Shown: positions 15,745-24,462, counted from the first letter of the stretch. The stretch: 64,000 nt of DNA from Roseiarcus sp050012775 (GCA_050012775.1 JBEKGN010000011.1:1-64000); one strand, 5' to 3'. Numbers and translations: made by a program. The notes: a model not told the origin generated them from the sequence alone.

Positions 15745-17736
15745 ATGACGGCCCTGGTTCCTCACGACTCGATGGCGAACGCGATCCGCTTTCTGTCTAT
15801 CGACGCGGTCGAGAAGGCTCGCAGCGGGCACCCCGGCCTTCCCATGGGCGCCGCCGACATGGCGACGGTGCTGTTTCGCGACGTGCTGAAATTCGACGCC
15901 GCCGATCCGCATTGGCCCGATCGCGATCGCTTCGTCCTGTCGGCCGGGCACGGCTCGATGCTGCTCTATTCGCTGCTCTATCTCACCGGCGTCGGCGGCG
16001 ACAAGGGCCTCACGATCGCCGATCTCCAGGCGTTCCGCCAGACCGGCTCGAAGACGCCGGGCCATCCCGAATATCGCCATACGCTCGGCGTCGAAGCAAC
16101 GACCGGACCGCTGGGGCAGGGGATTTCGATGGCGGTCGGCATGGCGCTCGCCGAGCGCATGCTCGCCGCCGAGTTCGGCGAAATCGTCGATCACCACACC
16201 TATGTTCTGGCGTCCGATGGCGATCTGATGGAGGGCGTGAGCCAGGAAGCGATCGCCATCGCCGGCCATCTGAAGCTGGCCAAGCTGATCGTGCTTTACG
16301 ACGACAACGGCATTTCCATCGACGGCAGGACCTCGATCGCCGATTCGGTCGATCAGATCGCGCGCTTTCGCTCCGCGGGATGGCGCGCGCTTCGCGTCGA
16401 CGGGCACGACCCGAAGGCGGTCCTACGCGCGCTGCGCGCCGCGAAACGGGCCGACAAGCCGACGCTGATCGCCTGCAAGACGACGATCGGCTTCGGCGCG
16501 CCGACGCGCGCGGGCACCAACAAGGCGCACGGCGAAGCGCTCGGCGCCGCCGAGATCGCCGGCGCGCGCGCGGCCCTGAACTGGCCCTATGCGCCCTTTG
16601 TCGTTCCCGATGAGATTCTCGCGGCCTGGCGCGCCGTCGGCGCGCGCGGCAAGCGGCGCCGGACGAAATGGCGGCGCGCGTTCAAGACGCTCGCCCCCGA
16701 GCGGCGCGCCGAATTCGAGCGCCGGATGCGCGGCGATCTTCCCAAGGGGTTGGACGCGGCGATCGACGCCTATAAGCGCAAGCTCGCCGCCGAGGCGCCG
16801 GAAATCGCCACGCGCAAGGCGGGCGAAGCGGCGCTGAAGGTGATCGCGCCGGCCGTGCCGGAATTGATCACGGGTTCGGCCGATCTCACCGGTTCGAACA
16901 ACACCAAGATCGAGGCGATGCGCGACATAACCGCGGACGACATGTCCGGGCGCTATGTGCACTGGGGCGTTCGCGAACACGGCATGGCGGCGGCGTGCAA
17001 CGGGATGGCGCTGCACGAGGGTTTCATTCCTTCGGGCGCGAGCTTCCTCGCCTTCACCGATTACTGCCGTCCCGCGCTGCGTCTGGCCGCGCTGATGGGC
17101 GTGCGCGTCCCGCATGTCTTCACCCACGATTCCATCGGCCTGGGCGAGGACGGGCCGACGCATCAGCCGGTCGAGCATCTGGCCGCGTTGCGCGCGATCC
17201 CGAACCTGCTCGTCTTCCGCCCCGCCGACTCCGTCGAAACCGTCGAATGCTGGCAGGCCGCGCTCGCGGCGCGACGCACGCCCTCGATCCTCGTGCTGAC
17301 GCGGCAAAATCTGCCGGCGCTGCGACGCAGCCACGTCCAGGAAAATCTGTGCGCGCTCGGCGCCTATGAAATCTCGCCGGCGCCGGAGAAAGCCGCGGTG
17401 TCGATTTTCGCCTCGGGCTCGGAAGTCGCGATCGCGATCGCCGCTCAAGGCCTGCTCGCCGCCAAAGGCGTGGCGGCGCGCGTCGTTTCCGTTCCCTGCA
17501 TGGAGCTTTTCGCCGAGCAGAGCGGAAACTATCGTCGCCACGTCCTCGGCGAAGCGCGCGTGCGGGTCGGCGTCGAGGCGGCGATCCGCCAGGGGTGGGA
17601 CGCCTTGATCGGCGACGGACCCTTCGTCGGCATGTCCGGGTTCGGCGCCAGCGGACCCTATAAGGAGCTTTACGAGTATTTTGGGATCACGCCGGCCAAG
17701 ATCGCCGAAGCGGCCTTGACGCGTTTGGGCAAGTGA
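15745..17736 (+). CDS. tkt: Transketolase
   Basis: Protein of 663 aa from ATG 15745 (CGGAGAG upstream). The thiamine-diphosphate site is LASDGDLMEGVSQEA with YDDNGISIDG (about 153-192). The pyrimidine domain has VHWGVREHGM (about 403-412) with the catalytic Glu, and the donor-site His region is FTHDSIGLGEDGPTHQPVEH (about 459-478). It moves two-carbon units between ketoses and aldoses in the pentose-phosphate and Calvin cycles. It is followed by gap, pgk and fba on the same strand. The stretch GKRRRTKWRRAF (about 316-327) is an unusually basic insert in the middle of the protein. Confidence 0.95.
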   Translation: MTALVPHDSMANAIRFLSIDAVEKARSGHPGLPMGAADMATVLFRDVLKFDAADPHWPDRDRFVLSAGHGSMLLYSLLYLTGVGGDKGLTIADLQAFRQTGSKTPGHPEYRHTLGVEATTGPLGQGISMAVGMALAERMLAAEFGEIVDHHTYVLASDGDLMEGVSQEAIAIAGHLKLAKLIVLYDDNGISIDGRTSIADSVDQIARFRSAGWRALRVDGHDPKAVLRALRAAKRADKPTLIACKTTIGFGAPTRAGTNKAHGEALGAAEIAGARAALNWPYAPFVVPDEILAAWRAVGARGKRRRTKWRRAFKTLAPERRAEFERRMRGDLPKGLDAAIDAYKRKLAAEAPEIATRKAGEAALKVIAPAVPELITGSADLTGSNNTKIEAMRDITADDMSGRYVHWGVREHGMAAACNGMALHEGFIPSGASFLAFTDYCRPALRLAALMGVRVPHVFTHDSIGLGEDGPTHQPVEHLAALRAIPNLLVFRPADSVETVECWQAALAARRTPSILVLTRQNLPALRRSHVQENLCALGAYEISPAPEKAAVSIFASGSEVAIAIAAQGLLAAKGVAARVVSVPCMELFAEQSGNYRRHVLGEARVRVGVEAAIRQGWDALIGDGPFVGMSGFGASGPYKELYEYFGITPAKIAEAALTRLGK

Positions 17737-17946
17737 GCGGAAATGCGGCAAATGGCCGCGATCGGCGCTCTGATATTCGCGGCGGTCAGCCGCGCCGTGC
17801 GAGCGGCGAGGGTCTGCGCGGACCAGCGAGGCTGTCGGGCCGCGCATACTGGACATCAGACTGAGGATCGACGAAAAGGCCCGCTATTCCCGTTCGCCCC
17901 GCCCGATGGCGAGGGCCTGTCCTGAGATCAATCGGAGGAAGAGACG
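17737..17946. other. tkt-gap intergenic region
   Basis: A 210-bp gap with a GC-rich stem GCGGC-GGTCA-GCCGC near 17780. No gene and no strong promoter is evident, although a separate gap promoter is likely. CGGAGGAAGAG just before the ATG at 17947 is a strong ribosome-binding site. Confidence 0.4.
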
Positions 17947-18954
17947 ATGGCGATAAAAGTTGCGATCAACGGCTTCGGGCGCATCGGGCGCAATATCTTG
18001 CGGGCTATCGTCGAATCCGGGCGCACGGACATTCAGGTCGTCACCGTCAACGATCTCGGCCCGGTCGAGACCAACGCCCATCTCCTGCGCTTCGACAGCG
18101 TTCACGGCCGTTTCCCCCATGAGGTCACGGTGTCCGGCGACACCATCAGCGTCGGCGGCGGCGCGATCAAGGTGACCGCGATCAAGGATCCCGCGCAACT
18201 CCCCCACAAAGAGCTCGGCGTCGACATCGCGCTGGAGTGCACGGGCATCTTCACCGCGCGCGACAAGGCCGCCGCGCATCTGACCGCCGGCGCCAAGCGC
18301 GTCATCGTCTCCGCGCCGTCGGACGGCGCCGACCTGACGGTGGTCTACGGCGTCAACCATCACAAGCTGACTCGGGATCATCTCGTCATTTCCAACGCTT
18401 CGTGCACGACGAACTGCCTGGCGCCGGTCGCCAAGGTCCTCAACGACGCGATCGGCATCGACCACGGCTTCATGACGACGATCCATTCCTACACCGGCGA
18501 CCAGCCGACGCTCGATACGCTGCACAAGGATCTCTACCGCGGCCGCGCGGCGGCGCTGTCGATGATCCCGACGACCACGGGCGCGGCCAAGGCGGTCGGC
18601 CTCGTGCTGCCCGAACTGAAAGGCAAGCTCGACGGTTCGGCGATCCGCGTGCCGACGCCGAACGTTTCGGTGGTCGACCTCAAGTTCGTCGCCAAGCGCG
18701 CGACTTCCAAGGAGGAGATCAACGAGGCGATCAAGGCCGCCGCGAACGGGCCGCTGAAGGGCATTCTCGGCTACACCGACAAGCCCAATGTCTCCATCGA
18801 CTTCAACCACGACAGCCATTCCTCGGTCTTTCATCTCGATCAGACCAAGGTCATCGAGGGCACCTTCGTGCGCATCCTTTCGTGGTACGATAACGAATGG
18901 GGCTTCTCCAACCGCATGGCCGACACGGCGGTGGCGTTGGGCAAGCTGATCTAG
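17947..18954 (+). CDS. gap: Glyceraldehyde-3-phosphate dehydrogenase, type I
   Basis: Protein of 335 aa. The NAD-binding start INGFGRIGRNILRA (about 8-21), the active-site ASCTTNCLAPVAKVLND (about 150-166) with the catalytic Cys, and WYDNEWGFSNRM (about 314-325) are diagnostic. It oxidises and phosphorylates glyceraldehyde 3-phosphate reversibly in the cytoplasm. It is part of the tkt-gap-(small membrane protein)-pgk-fba run, although a 269-bp repeat-rich gap follows it. Confidence 0.97.
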   Translation: MAIKVAINGFGRIGRNILRAIVESGRTDIQVVTVNDLGPVETNAHLLRFDSVHGRFPHEVTVSGDTISVGGGAIKVTAIKDPAQLPHKELGVDIALECTGIFTARDKAAAHLTAGAKRVIVSAPSDGADLTVVYGVNHHKLTRDHLVISNASCTTNCLAPVAKVLNDAIGIDHGFMTTIHSYTGDQPTLDTLHKDLYRGRAAALSMIPTTTGAAKAVGLVLPELKGKLDGSAIRVPTPNVSVVDLKFVAKRATSKEEINEAIKAAANGPLKGILGYTDKPNVSIDFNHDSHSSVFHLDQTKVIEGTFVRILSWYDNEWGFSNRMADTAVALGKLI

Positions 18955-18984
18955 TGGCTTGCGTCCGCCAAATTGAATGGGCGG

Positions 18985-19145
18985 AAACCCCTTCCCCCCT
19001 TGCGGGGGAAGGTGGCGCGCGGAGCGCGACGGATGAGGGGTTGGTTCCGCTGGGTGCACGGGGTCCCAGTTTTCGGCGCTCTATCCGGCGCCAACCCCTC
19101 ATCCGTCGACTGCGCCGACACCTTCTCCCGCAAGGGGAGAAGGGG
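18985..19145. repeat. Mosaic palindromic intergenic element
   Basis: Three nested or adjacent inverted repeats: hairpin CCTTCCCCC/GGGGGAAGG (18990-19012), hairpin CCTTCTCCC/GGGAGAAGG (19121-19143), and between them a 15-bp perfect long-range repeat beginning CGGATGAGGGG (19030-19044) with its complement at 19091-19105. Palindromic units built on CCTTCTCCC-GCAA-GGGGAGAAGG and GGATGAGGGG are widespread in alphaproteobacterial intergenic DNA. The whole could fold as a cruciform between gap and pgk and act as a terminator or RNA-processing site. Confidence 0.7.
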
Positions 19146-19223
19146 GCGCGCGTCGTTTCAATAAGACTGGCGTACTCGAATCAGAATGCCGGCGTCGACG
19201 GTCCGAAAGGGTCAGAGGGTCCG

Positions 19224-19487
19224 ATGATGGAAGAATGTGCTGCTCGACTTGAGCAAAAGGTCGATCGAATCGAGCATATGCTTGAGCAGCTCGCGCCGAA
19301 AATCACGGAAATCCTGCTGACCGGGGCAAAGCAGGCGGACATCCACAAGATGCAAGTCGAGCTTGCCGAGGTTAAAGGCAAAGTCTCGATGTTGCCGACC
19401 TGGTGGATGCTGGTCATCGCGCTCATTGCGACTTGGAGCACTGGCGCCGGCATTGTCTTCGCTCTCGTCAAGGCGTCTCACCCATGA
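19224..19487 (+). CDS. Small coiled-coil membrane protein coupled to pgk
   Basis: Protein of 87 aa from ATG 19224 (AGAGGG 4 bp upstream; a second ATG at 19227). Residues about 1-55 form a heptad-like coiled coil (RLEQKVDRIEHMLEQLAPK); residues about 58-82 form one transmembrane helix (WWMLVIALIATWSTGAGIVF), with a short tail. The stop overlaps the pgk start (ATGA). I do not recognise the family. The build (helix plus one TM) resembles XhlA-type or other small scaffold proteins. Coupling to pgk is seen in the sequence; any functional link is inference. Confidence 0.7.
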   Translation: MMEECAARLEQKVDRIEHMLEQLAPKITEILLTGAKQADIHKMQVELAEVKGKVSMLPTWWMLVIALIATWSTGAGIVFALVKASHP

Positions 19488-20683
19488 CCAATTCCTTTCG
19501 CACTCTCGATTCCGCCGACCTCAAGGGCAAGCGCGTCCTCGTTCGCGTCGACCTCAACGTGCCGATGGAGCACGGCAAGGTCAGCGACGCGACGCGCATC
19601 GACCGCGTGCTGCCGACAATCCTGGAGATCGCCGACAAGGGCGGCAAAGTCATTCTGCTGGCGCATTTCGGCCGCCCCAAGGGCGGACCGGACGAGGCCA
19701 ATTCGCTGCGGCCGGTCGCCGCGGCGGTCGCCGAGCGTCTGGGGCGGCCGGTCGCCTTCGCGTCCGACTGCGTCGGCGAGCCCGCCGCGAAAGCGATCGC
19801 CGGGATGAAGGACGGCGACGTGCTGTTGCTCGAAAACACCCGCTTCCACAACGGCGAGGAGAAGAACGATCCGGCTTTCGCAGCCGAACTCGCCAAGCTC
19901 GGCGACGTCTATGTCAACGACGCGTTTTCGGCCGCCCATCGCGCGCACGCCTCGACCGAGGGCGTCGCACATTTGCTGCCGGCCTATGCGGGCAGGGCGA
20001 TGCAGGCCGAACTCAACGCGCTGACGCTGGCGCTCGGCGCGCCCGCGCGCCCCGTGGCGGCGATCGTCGGCGGCGCGAAGGTGTCGACCAAGCTCGACCT
20101 GCTCGGCAATCTCGTCAAGAAGGTCGATATTCTGATCATCGGCGGCGGCATGGCCAACACGTTCCTGTTCGCGCAGGGCAAGGGGGTCGGCAAGTCGCTG
20201 TGCGAGAGGGATCTCGCTGGCGCCGCGCGTTCGATCCTCGAATCCGCTCGCGCCGCCAATTGCCGGATTCTGCTCCCCGTCGACGCGACCGTCGCCAAGG
20301 AAATCAAGGCGCACGCCCCATCGCGCTTCGCCGACGTCGATCACGTCGCCGACGACGAGATGATCCTCGACATCGGCCCCAAGTCGATCGTCGCGGTCGA
20401 GGAGGCGCTCGCCCATGTGAAGACGCTGGTGTGGAACGGACCGTTCGGCGCCTTCGAGACGCCCCCCTTCGACGCCGCGACGATGCAGATCGCCAAGACG
20501 GCGGCGTTCCTGACCGTCGACGCCAAGCTCAAGTCGGTCGCCGGCGGCGGCGATACGGTCGCCGCGCTCAACGCCGCCGGCGTCGTCGAAGAATTCACCT
20601 ATGTCTCGACGGCGGGCGGCGCCTTCCTCGAATGGATGGAAGGCAAGGCGCTGCCAGGCGTCGAAGCGCTTCGCGCGAAATAA
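19484..20683 (+). CDS. pgk: Phosphoglycerate kinase
   Basis: Protein of 399 aa from the ATG that overlaps the preceding small gene; the open frame extends upstream, but the family starts here. VRVDLNVPM (about 20-28) binds 3-phosphoglycerate, and LLAHFGRPKG (about 58-67), LLENTRFHNGEEKND (about 111-125) and the Gly-rich GGGDTVAAL (about 348-356) are typical. It catalyses 1,3-bisphosphoglycerate + ADP to 3-phosphoglycerate + ATP, reversibly. It lies between the small membrane protein and fba (18 bp gap). Confidence 0.97.
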   Translation: MTNSFRTLDSADLKGKRVLVRVDLNVPMEHGKVSDATRIDRVLPTILEIADKGGKVILLAHFGRPKGGPDEANSLRPVAAAVAERLGRPVAFASDCVGEPAAKAIAGMKDGDVLLLENTRFHNGEEKNDPAFAAELAKLGDVYVNDAFSAAHRAHASTEGVAHLLPAYAGRAMQAELNALTLALGAPARPVAAIVGGAKVSTKLDLLGNLVKKVDILIIGGGMANTFLFAQGKGVGKSLCERDLAGAARSILESARAANCRILLPVDATVAKEIKAHAPSRFADVDHVADDEMILDIGPKSIVAVEEALAHVKTLVWNGPFGAFETPPFDAATMQIAKTAAFLTVDAKLKSVAGGGDTVAALNAAGVVEEFTYVSTAGGAFLEWMEGKALPGVEALRAK

Positions 20684-20701
20684 AACTCAACGGGAGGAAC
20701 C

Positions 20702-21769
20702 ATGGCTCGCATCACGCTTCGTCAGTTGCTCGATCACGCCGCGGAACACGGCTACGGATTGCCCGCGTTCAACGTCAACAACATGGAGCAGGCGCTGGCG
20801 ATCGGCGAGGCCGCCAGCGCGCTCGACGCGCCCGCCATCATTCAGGCCTCGCGCGGCGCGCGGTCCTACGCCAACGACATCATGCTGCGCCACATGATGG
20901 ACGCGCTGACCGAGATGTATCCGCAGATTCCGATCTGCGTGCACCTCGATCACGGCAACGGCCCCGCCACATGCGTCACCGCGATGCAGGCGAACTTCAC
21001 CTCGGTGATGATGGACGGCTCGCTGAAGGCCGACGGCAAGACGCCGGCCGACTGGGCTTACAACGTCGGCGTCACCAAGACGGTGACCGACATGGCGCAT
21101 CTCGGCGGCGTTTCGGTCGAGGGCGAACTCGGCGTGCTCGGCTCGCTGGAGACGGGACACGGCGAGAAGGAGGACGGACACGGCGCCGAGGGCAAGCTGA
21201 GTCACGACCAGTTGCTCACCAATCCCGACGAAGCGGTGAAATTCGTGCGCGAGACCAAGGTCGACGCGCTCGCCATCGCGATGGGCACTTCGCACGGCGC
21301 CTACAAGTTCTCGCGCAAGCCGACGGGCGACATTCTCGCCATGAACGTCATCGAGGACATCAACAAGAAATTGCCGAACACGCATCTCGTCATGCACGGC
21401 TCGTCGTCGGTGCCGCAGGAGCTGCAGGACATCATCAACAAGTTCGGCGGCAAGATGCCGCAGACTTACGGCGTTCCGATCGAGGAGATTCAGCGCGGCA
21501 TCAAGCACGGCGTGCGCAAGATCAATATCGACACCGACCTGCGCATGGCGATCACCGGCCAGATTCGGCGCGTCCTGACCGAGAACGGCGCCGAGTTCGA
21601 CCCGCGCAAATATCTGGCGCCCGCCCGCGAGGCGATGACGAAGGTGTGCAAGGAGCGCTACCAGCAATTCGGCGCCGCCGGCATGGCCTCGAAGATCAAG
21701 CGCGTGCTCTCGCTTCCCGAGATGGCCAAGCGCTACGCGAGCGGCGAACTCGATCCGAAGTTCGGCTGA
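20702..21769 (+). CDS. fba: Class II fructose-bisphosphate aldolase (CbbA type)
   Basis: Protein of 355 aa. VHLDHGN (about 80-86) carries a zinc ligand, VEGELGVLG (about 140-148) the catalytic region, GTSHGAYK (about 197-204) and MHGSSSVP (about 235-242) the phosphate and metal sites, and KINIDTDLR (about 273-281) the product site. The length and HGEKEDG loop place it with the longer CbbA/Fba group that also acts on sedoheptulose bisphosphate in Calvin-cycle bacteria. GGGAGGAACC precedes the ATG. Last gene of the central-carbon run; a hairpin with a short T tract follows. Confidence 0.95.
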   Translation: MARITLRQLLDHAAEHGYGLPAFNVNNMEQALAIGEAASALDAPAIIQASRGARSYANDIMLRHMMDALTEMYPQIPICVHLDHGNGPATCVTAMQANFTSVMMDGSLKADGKTPADWAYNVGVTKTVTDMAHLGGVSVEGELGVLGSLETGHGEKEDGHGAEGKLSHDQLLTNPDEAVKFVRETKVDALAIAMGTSHGAYKFSRKPTGDILAMNVIEDINKKLPNTHLVMHGSSSVPQELQDIINKFGGKMPQTYGVPIEEIQRGIKHGVRKINIDTDLRMAITGQIRRVLTENGAEFDPRKYLAPAREAMTKVCKERYQQFGAAGMASKIKRVLSLPEMAKRYASGELDPKFG

Positions 21770-21809
21770 CCGAGGGGGCGAGCCTTCGCGGCCGGCGCGA
21801 CGAGACCTC

Positions 21810-21848
21810 GCGGCCCTCTCCTCAAGCGACGAGAGGGCCGCCGCATTT
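21810..21848 (+). terminator. Intrinsic terminator after fba
   Basis: Perfect 11-bp stem GCGGCCCTCTC (21810-21820) and GAGAGGGCCGC (21831-21841), 10-nt loop, followed by CGCATTTT. It closes the gap-pgk-fba run before the lower-GC ParA module. Confidence 0.7.
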
Positions 21849-22011
21849 TCAGGTGGAATTCGTTCGGACCTGGTTTTGCGGCTTAATCAAGGGACCTATA
21901 TACGTGCTTGACTTATCGTCCAGGAATTTCGGCGGCCTTCTAAGAGCCCTCGCCCAGTGTGGAAATACGGTGTAGGAATCGCCTCTGCAAATAATCGCGG
22001 AGGGGGCTGTC

Positions 22012-22860
22012 ATGGCGGTCGTTGTTTCACTGATCAATATGAAGGGCGGCGTCGGAAAAACAACGGCAGCATTCAATCTCGCATGGTACGCGGCATACAA
22101 GCGCAACATGAAGGTTTTGTTGATCGATCTCGATCCGCAAGCGAACGCGAGCCAATACCTAATGGGCGCGGTAAATTATAAGAAATTCATTGACTCGAAT
22201 CGCCCGACGATTGTTGATCTCTTTGAGCAGTTCACGGCACCGAGCATATCCAAGAAAGCACCGACTCCATTTGACCCGAAGTCAGTGATTTTTCCGATCA
22301 GGGAATGGAAGGACGGGAGCCTCATTCATTTGATCCCGTCACGTCTTGAACTGGCGTGGACGCTAAAGAACCCGACAAGCAAGGATCATCTGCTGCCGAA
22401 TTTTGTGGCAAAAGTTCAGGCTGTCTACGATATCATTCTGATCGATTGCGCGCCCACCGAATCGATTTTGACAAGCGCCGCTTATCGATCGAGCGCTTAC
22501 ATTCTCCTGCCTGTGAAGCCAGAGTTCCTCGCGGCGATCGGCATTCCGTTGCTCATCCGCTCCCTGAGCGACTTCAAAATGCAATTTGAGAATCATACCC
22601 TAGAAATTGCTGGCATCGTGTTCAATGACGCAGACCCGCAACACACGAAGAAAGAACACAATCAAGGAAGAAAAGATGTTCAGGCCTTAGCTACCGCGCA
22701 GGGATGGTACGTGTTTGAAAATGAGATACGACACTCAGATTCATTTCCGGCGGGTTCGCGAGCCGGCACCCCCATTTTCGCGACCGACTACGCGCGATGG
22801 TGGGTAAAAGACGAATTCGACAAAGTTGGCGCGGAATTTATGGTTAGGATTGGGCTATGA
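22012..22860 (+). CDS. ParA-family ATPase (orphan)
   Basis: Protein of 282 aa. The deviant Walker A is KGGVGKTT (11-18) with both signature lysines; Walker A' is LLIDLDPQANAS (about 37-48) and Walker B is IILIDCAPT (about 142-150). There is no N-terminal helix-turn-helix, so it is not a plasmid P1-type ParA. ParA ATPases bind DNA or membrane as ATP dimers and position cargo. The gene is visibly more AT-rich than its neighbours, has a strong GGAGGGGG ribosome-binding site, and overlaps the next gene by 4 bp (ATGA). There is no ParB and no parS-like repeat nearby. Likely horizontally acquired; its cargo is unknown. Confidence 0.85.
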   Translation: MAVVVSLINMKGGVGKTTAAFNLAWYAAYKRNMKVLLIDLDPQANASQYLMGAVNYKKFIDSNRPTIVDLFEQFTAPSISKKAPTPFDPKSVIFPIREWKDGSLIHLIPSRLELAWTLKNPTSKDHLLPNFVAKVQAVYDIILIDCAPTESILTSAAYRSSAYILLPVKPEFLAAIGIPLLIRSLSDFKMQFENHTLEIAGIVFNDADPQHTKKEHNQGRKDVQALATAQGWYVFENEIRHSDSFPAGSRAGTPIFATDYARWWVKDEFDKVGAEFMVRIGL

Positions 22861-23360
22861 CACCAAAGGCGGAGCAACTCTTTCTCGAACTTTGTGTGCT
22901 GTCACGTCGGTATTCCGCGGCCGACATTGAAAGCATAGCAAACATTTCTGAATTTATGAACGAGCCTTCCGTGCAGAATATATTGAGGGCTTTAAGGGAC
23001 ATCCAGGCGACATCGCCCAGCGCGAAACGACCCGCAGAAGTGCCGAAAAAAGCCAAGCGACGAGCGACGTCAGCAACCAATGAAGCCTTAATGCGCAAGG
23101 CGATCTCTGCTTTCATCGAGAGTGTCACCGGGACGAGAATGTTGCGTACGCGCGACCAGCTCGATTTGTTCGCGCAGGCGGTTGGGGTAGACAAAACCCT
23201 AAAAGATAGACAGCAGGTCGCCGATGCTATCCGACAGAAATTGGAAGGAATGCAGCCTGCGCAAGCCATGCGTTACATTCGAAGCGCAGACCGGCAAGCC
23301 CAATCTGACACTGCCCCCTACGTGAATCTGGCGAAAACGCTTATGGGGACCAAGGGATAA
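22857..23360 (+). CDS. Unrecognised partner protein of the ParA ATPase
   Basis: Protein of 167 aa, start overlapping the ParA stop. An N-terminal helical part (about 1-45), a basic Pro/Ala/Lys linker with KRPAEVPKKAKRR (about 56-68), then a helical C-terminal part (about 74-150) with LRTRDQLDLFAQAVGVDK. No ParB CTP-binding motif (GERR), no helix-turn-helix, no membrane segment. The basic linker could contact nucleoid or ParA. The tight overlap says that the two proteins are made together and probably interact. Low GC like its partner. I do not recognise the family. Confidence 0.7.
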   Translation: MTPKAEQLFLELCVLSRRYSAADIESIANISEFMNEPSVQNILRALRDIQATSPSAKRPAEVPKKAKRRATSATNEALMRKAISAFIESVTGTRMLRTRDQLDLFAQAVGVDKTLKDRQQVADAIRQKLEGMQPAQAMRYIRSADRQAQSDTAPYVNLAKTLMGTKG

Positions 23361-23403
23361 GTTGCGAGAGAAGAACTAAGAGCCTTTCTTTTGGGACCGC
23401 AGC

Positions 23404-24123
23404 GTGATTTCCTTCGACACCATCCGGGCGCGCGCCGAACAGCGCAAAGGCGGCGCCGAGGCGCTGCGACGGCTGCTGCCGCCGAAACCCGACGCCAAGG
23501 CGCTCGCCGCGCTGACGGACGACCGCGTTCTCGCGGAGATGACCAAGCGGGTGTTCTCGGCGGGCTTCGCCTGGAGCGTGATCGAGGCGAAATGGCCCGG
23601 CTTCGAGGAAGCGTTCCTCGGCTTCGAGCCGGCTCGTCTCGTGTTCGAACCCGACGAGTTCTGGGAGAGCCTGACCGCGGACCGGCGCATCGTGCGCAAT
23701 GGCGCCAAGATCATGTCGGTGCGCGCCAATGCCCGCTTCGTGACGGACGTGGCGCGAGAGCGCGGCAGCTTCGGAAAATTCCTCGCGGCTTGGCCGTCCT
23801 CGGACGAGATCGGATTGCTCGAATTGCTGGCCAAGCGGGGCAGTCGGCTCGGCGGCGCGACCGGCCAGATGACGCTGCGCTTTCTCGGCTGGGACGGGTT
23901 CGTGATGTCGAAGGACGTCGTCGCCTGCCTGCGCGACGCTGGGCTCGACGTGGCGGAAGAGATCAAATCGAAGCGCGACCTCGTCAAGGCGCAAGCGCAG
24001 TTCAACGCCTGGGCCGAGGAGACCGGCCTGCCTTACGCGAGCCTCTCGCGGATTTGCGCCATGTCGATCGGCGAGAACTACGAGGCGCACGAACGCCGTG
24101 GCCTCGCCGACAACGCGGATTGA
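23404..24123 (+). CDS. DNA-3-methyladenine glycosylase I-like protein
   Basis: Protein of 239 aa from GTG 23404. The central region matches the Tag / AdenineGlyco fold: TKRVFSAGFAWSVIEAKWPGFEEAF (about 48-72, hyphenated here only by position) followed by FWESLTADRRIVRNGAKIMSVRANA (about 80-104). The Cys and His zinc ligands of E. coli Tag (near its two termini) are not seen, so it belongs to the zinc-less subgroup common in alphaproteobacteria. It would remove alkylated adenine from DNA. It follows the ParA module by 43 bp but returns to the high-GC composition of the chromosome. Confidence 0.75.
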   Translation: MISFDTIRARAEQRKGGAEALRRLLPPKPDAKALAALTDDRVLAEMTKRVFSAGFAWSVIEAKWPGFEEAFLGFEPARLVFEPDEFWESLTADRRIVRNGAKIMSVRANARFVTDVARERGSFGKFLAAWPSSDEIGLLELLAKRGSRLGGATGQMTLRFLGWDGFVMSKDVVACLRDAGLDVAEEIKSKRDLVKAQAQFNAWAEETGLPYASLSRICAMSIGENYEAHERRGLADNAD

Positions 24124-24165
24124 CGGCGTCGGCGCGGCGCCCGCTGCGGCGCCGTTCATAGCGGG

Positions 24166-24462
24166 TTAACTCGCGACCCCGAGCAGCGCCGCCGCGATCG
24201 CCTCCCATTCCGCTTCGAGCGGCCCGCGGCAAAGCGGCTTTCCCGCGCGTCGGCACCAATAGGCGGCGTTGCCCGCGTCGCCCTCTTTGCGATGGAGATA
24301 GGCGTGGACCCAGCAGCCGGCCGCGCTTTCGTCCACCTGGGCGAGCCGGTGCGCGCCGTCCCAGTCTCCCTTGGCGTCGCGCCACAACGCCTGCAGCGCA
24401 GGGCCGAGGCCGGGCGGGGGCGTCGGACCTCCGAGGGAAGCGCGCAAAGCGGCGACGTCCAT
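24166..24462 (-). CDS. Small hypothetical protein
   Basis: Protein of 98 aa with Trp-rich helical segments: ALQALWRDAKGDWDGAHRLAQ (about 23-43, repeat-like) and AYWCRRAGKPLCRGPLEAEW (about 66-85). The pattern of W-x6-WxxAH and HAYLHRKEGDAGNAAYWCRR recalls a tetratricopeptide-like helix pair. Codon composition is typical of a real gene. Function unknown; it converges on the glycosylase gene and is downstream of the SIMPL gene on the same strand. Confidence 0.65.
   Translation of the reverse strand: MDVAALRASLGGPTPPPGLGPALQALWRDAKGDWDGAHRLAQVDESAAGCWVHAYLHRKEGDAGNAAYWCRRAGKPLCRGPLEAEWEAIAAALLGVAS

Noticed and set aside
18990..19143. CRISPR-like repeats or IS ends at the gap-pgk element
   Set aside because: The units are inverted, not regularly spaced direct repeats, and there is no transposase or target duplication.
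22012..23360. McdAB-type carboxysome positioning system for the ParA pair
   Set aside because: No carboxysome or RuBisCO gene is in the window and the partner lacks McdB features; nearness to fba is separated by a terminator and a GC shift.
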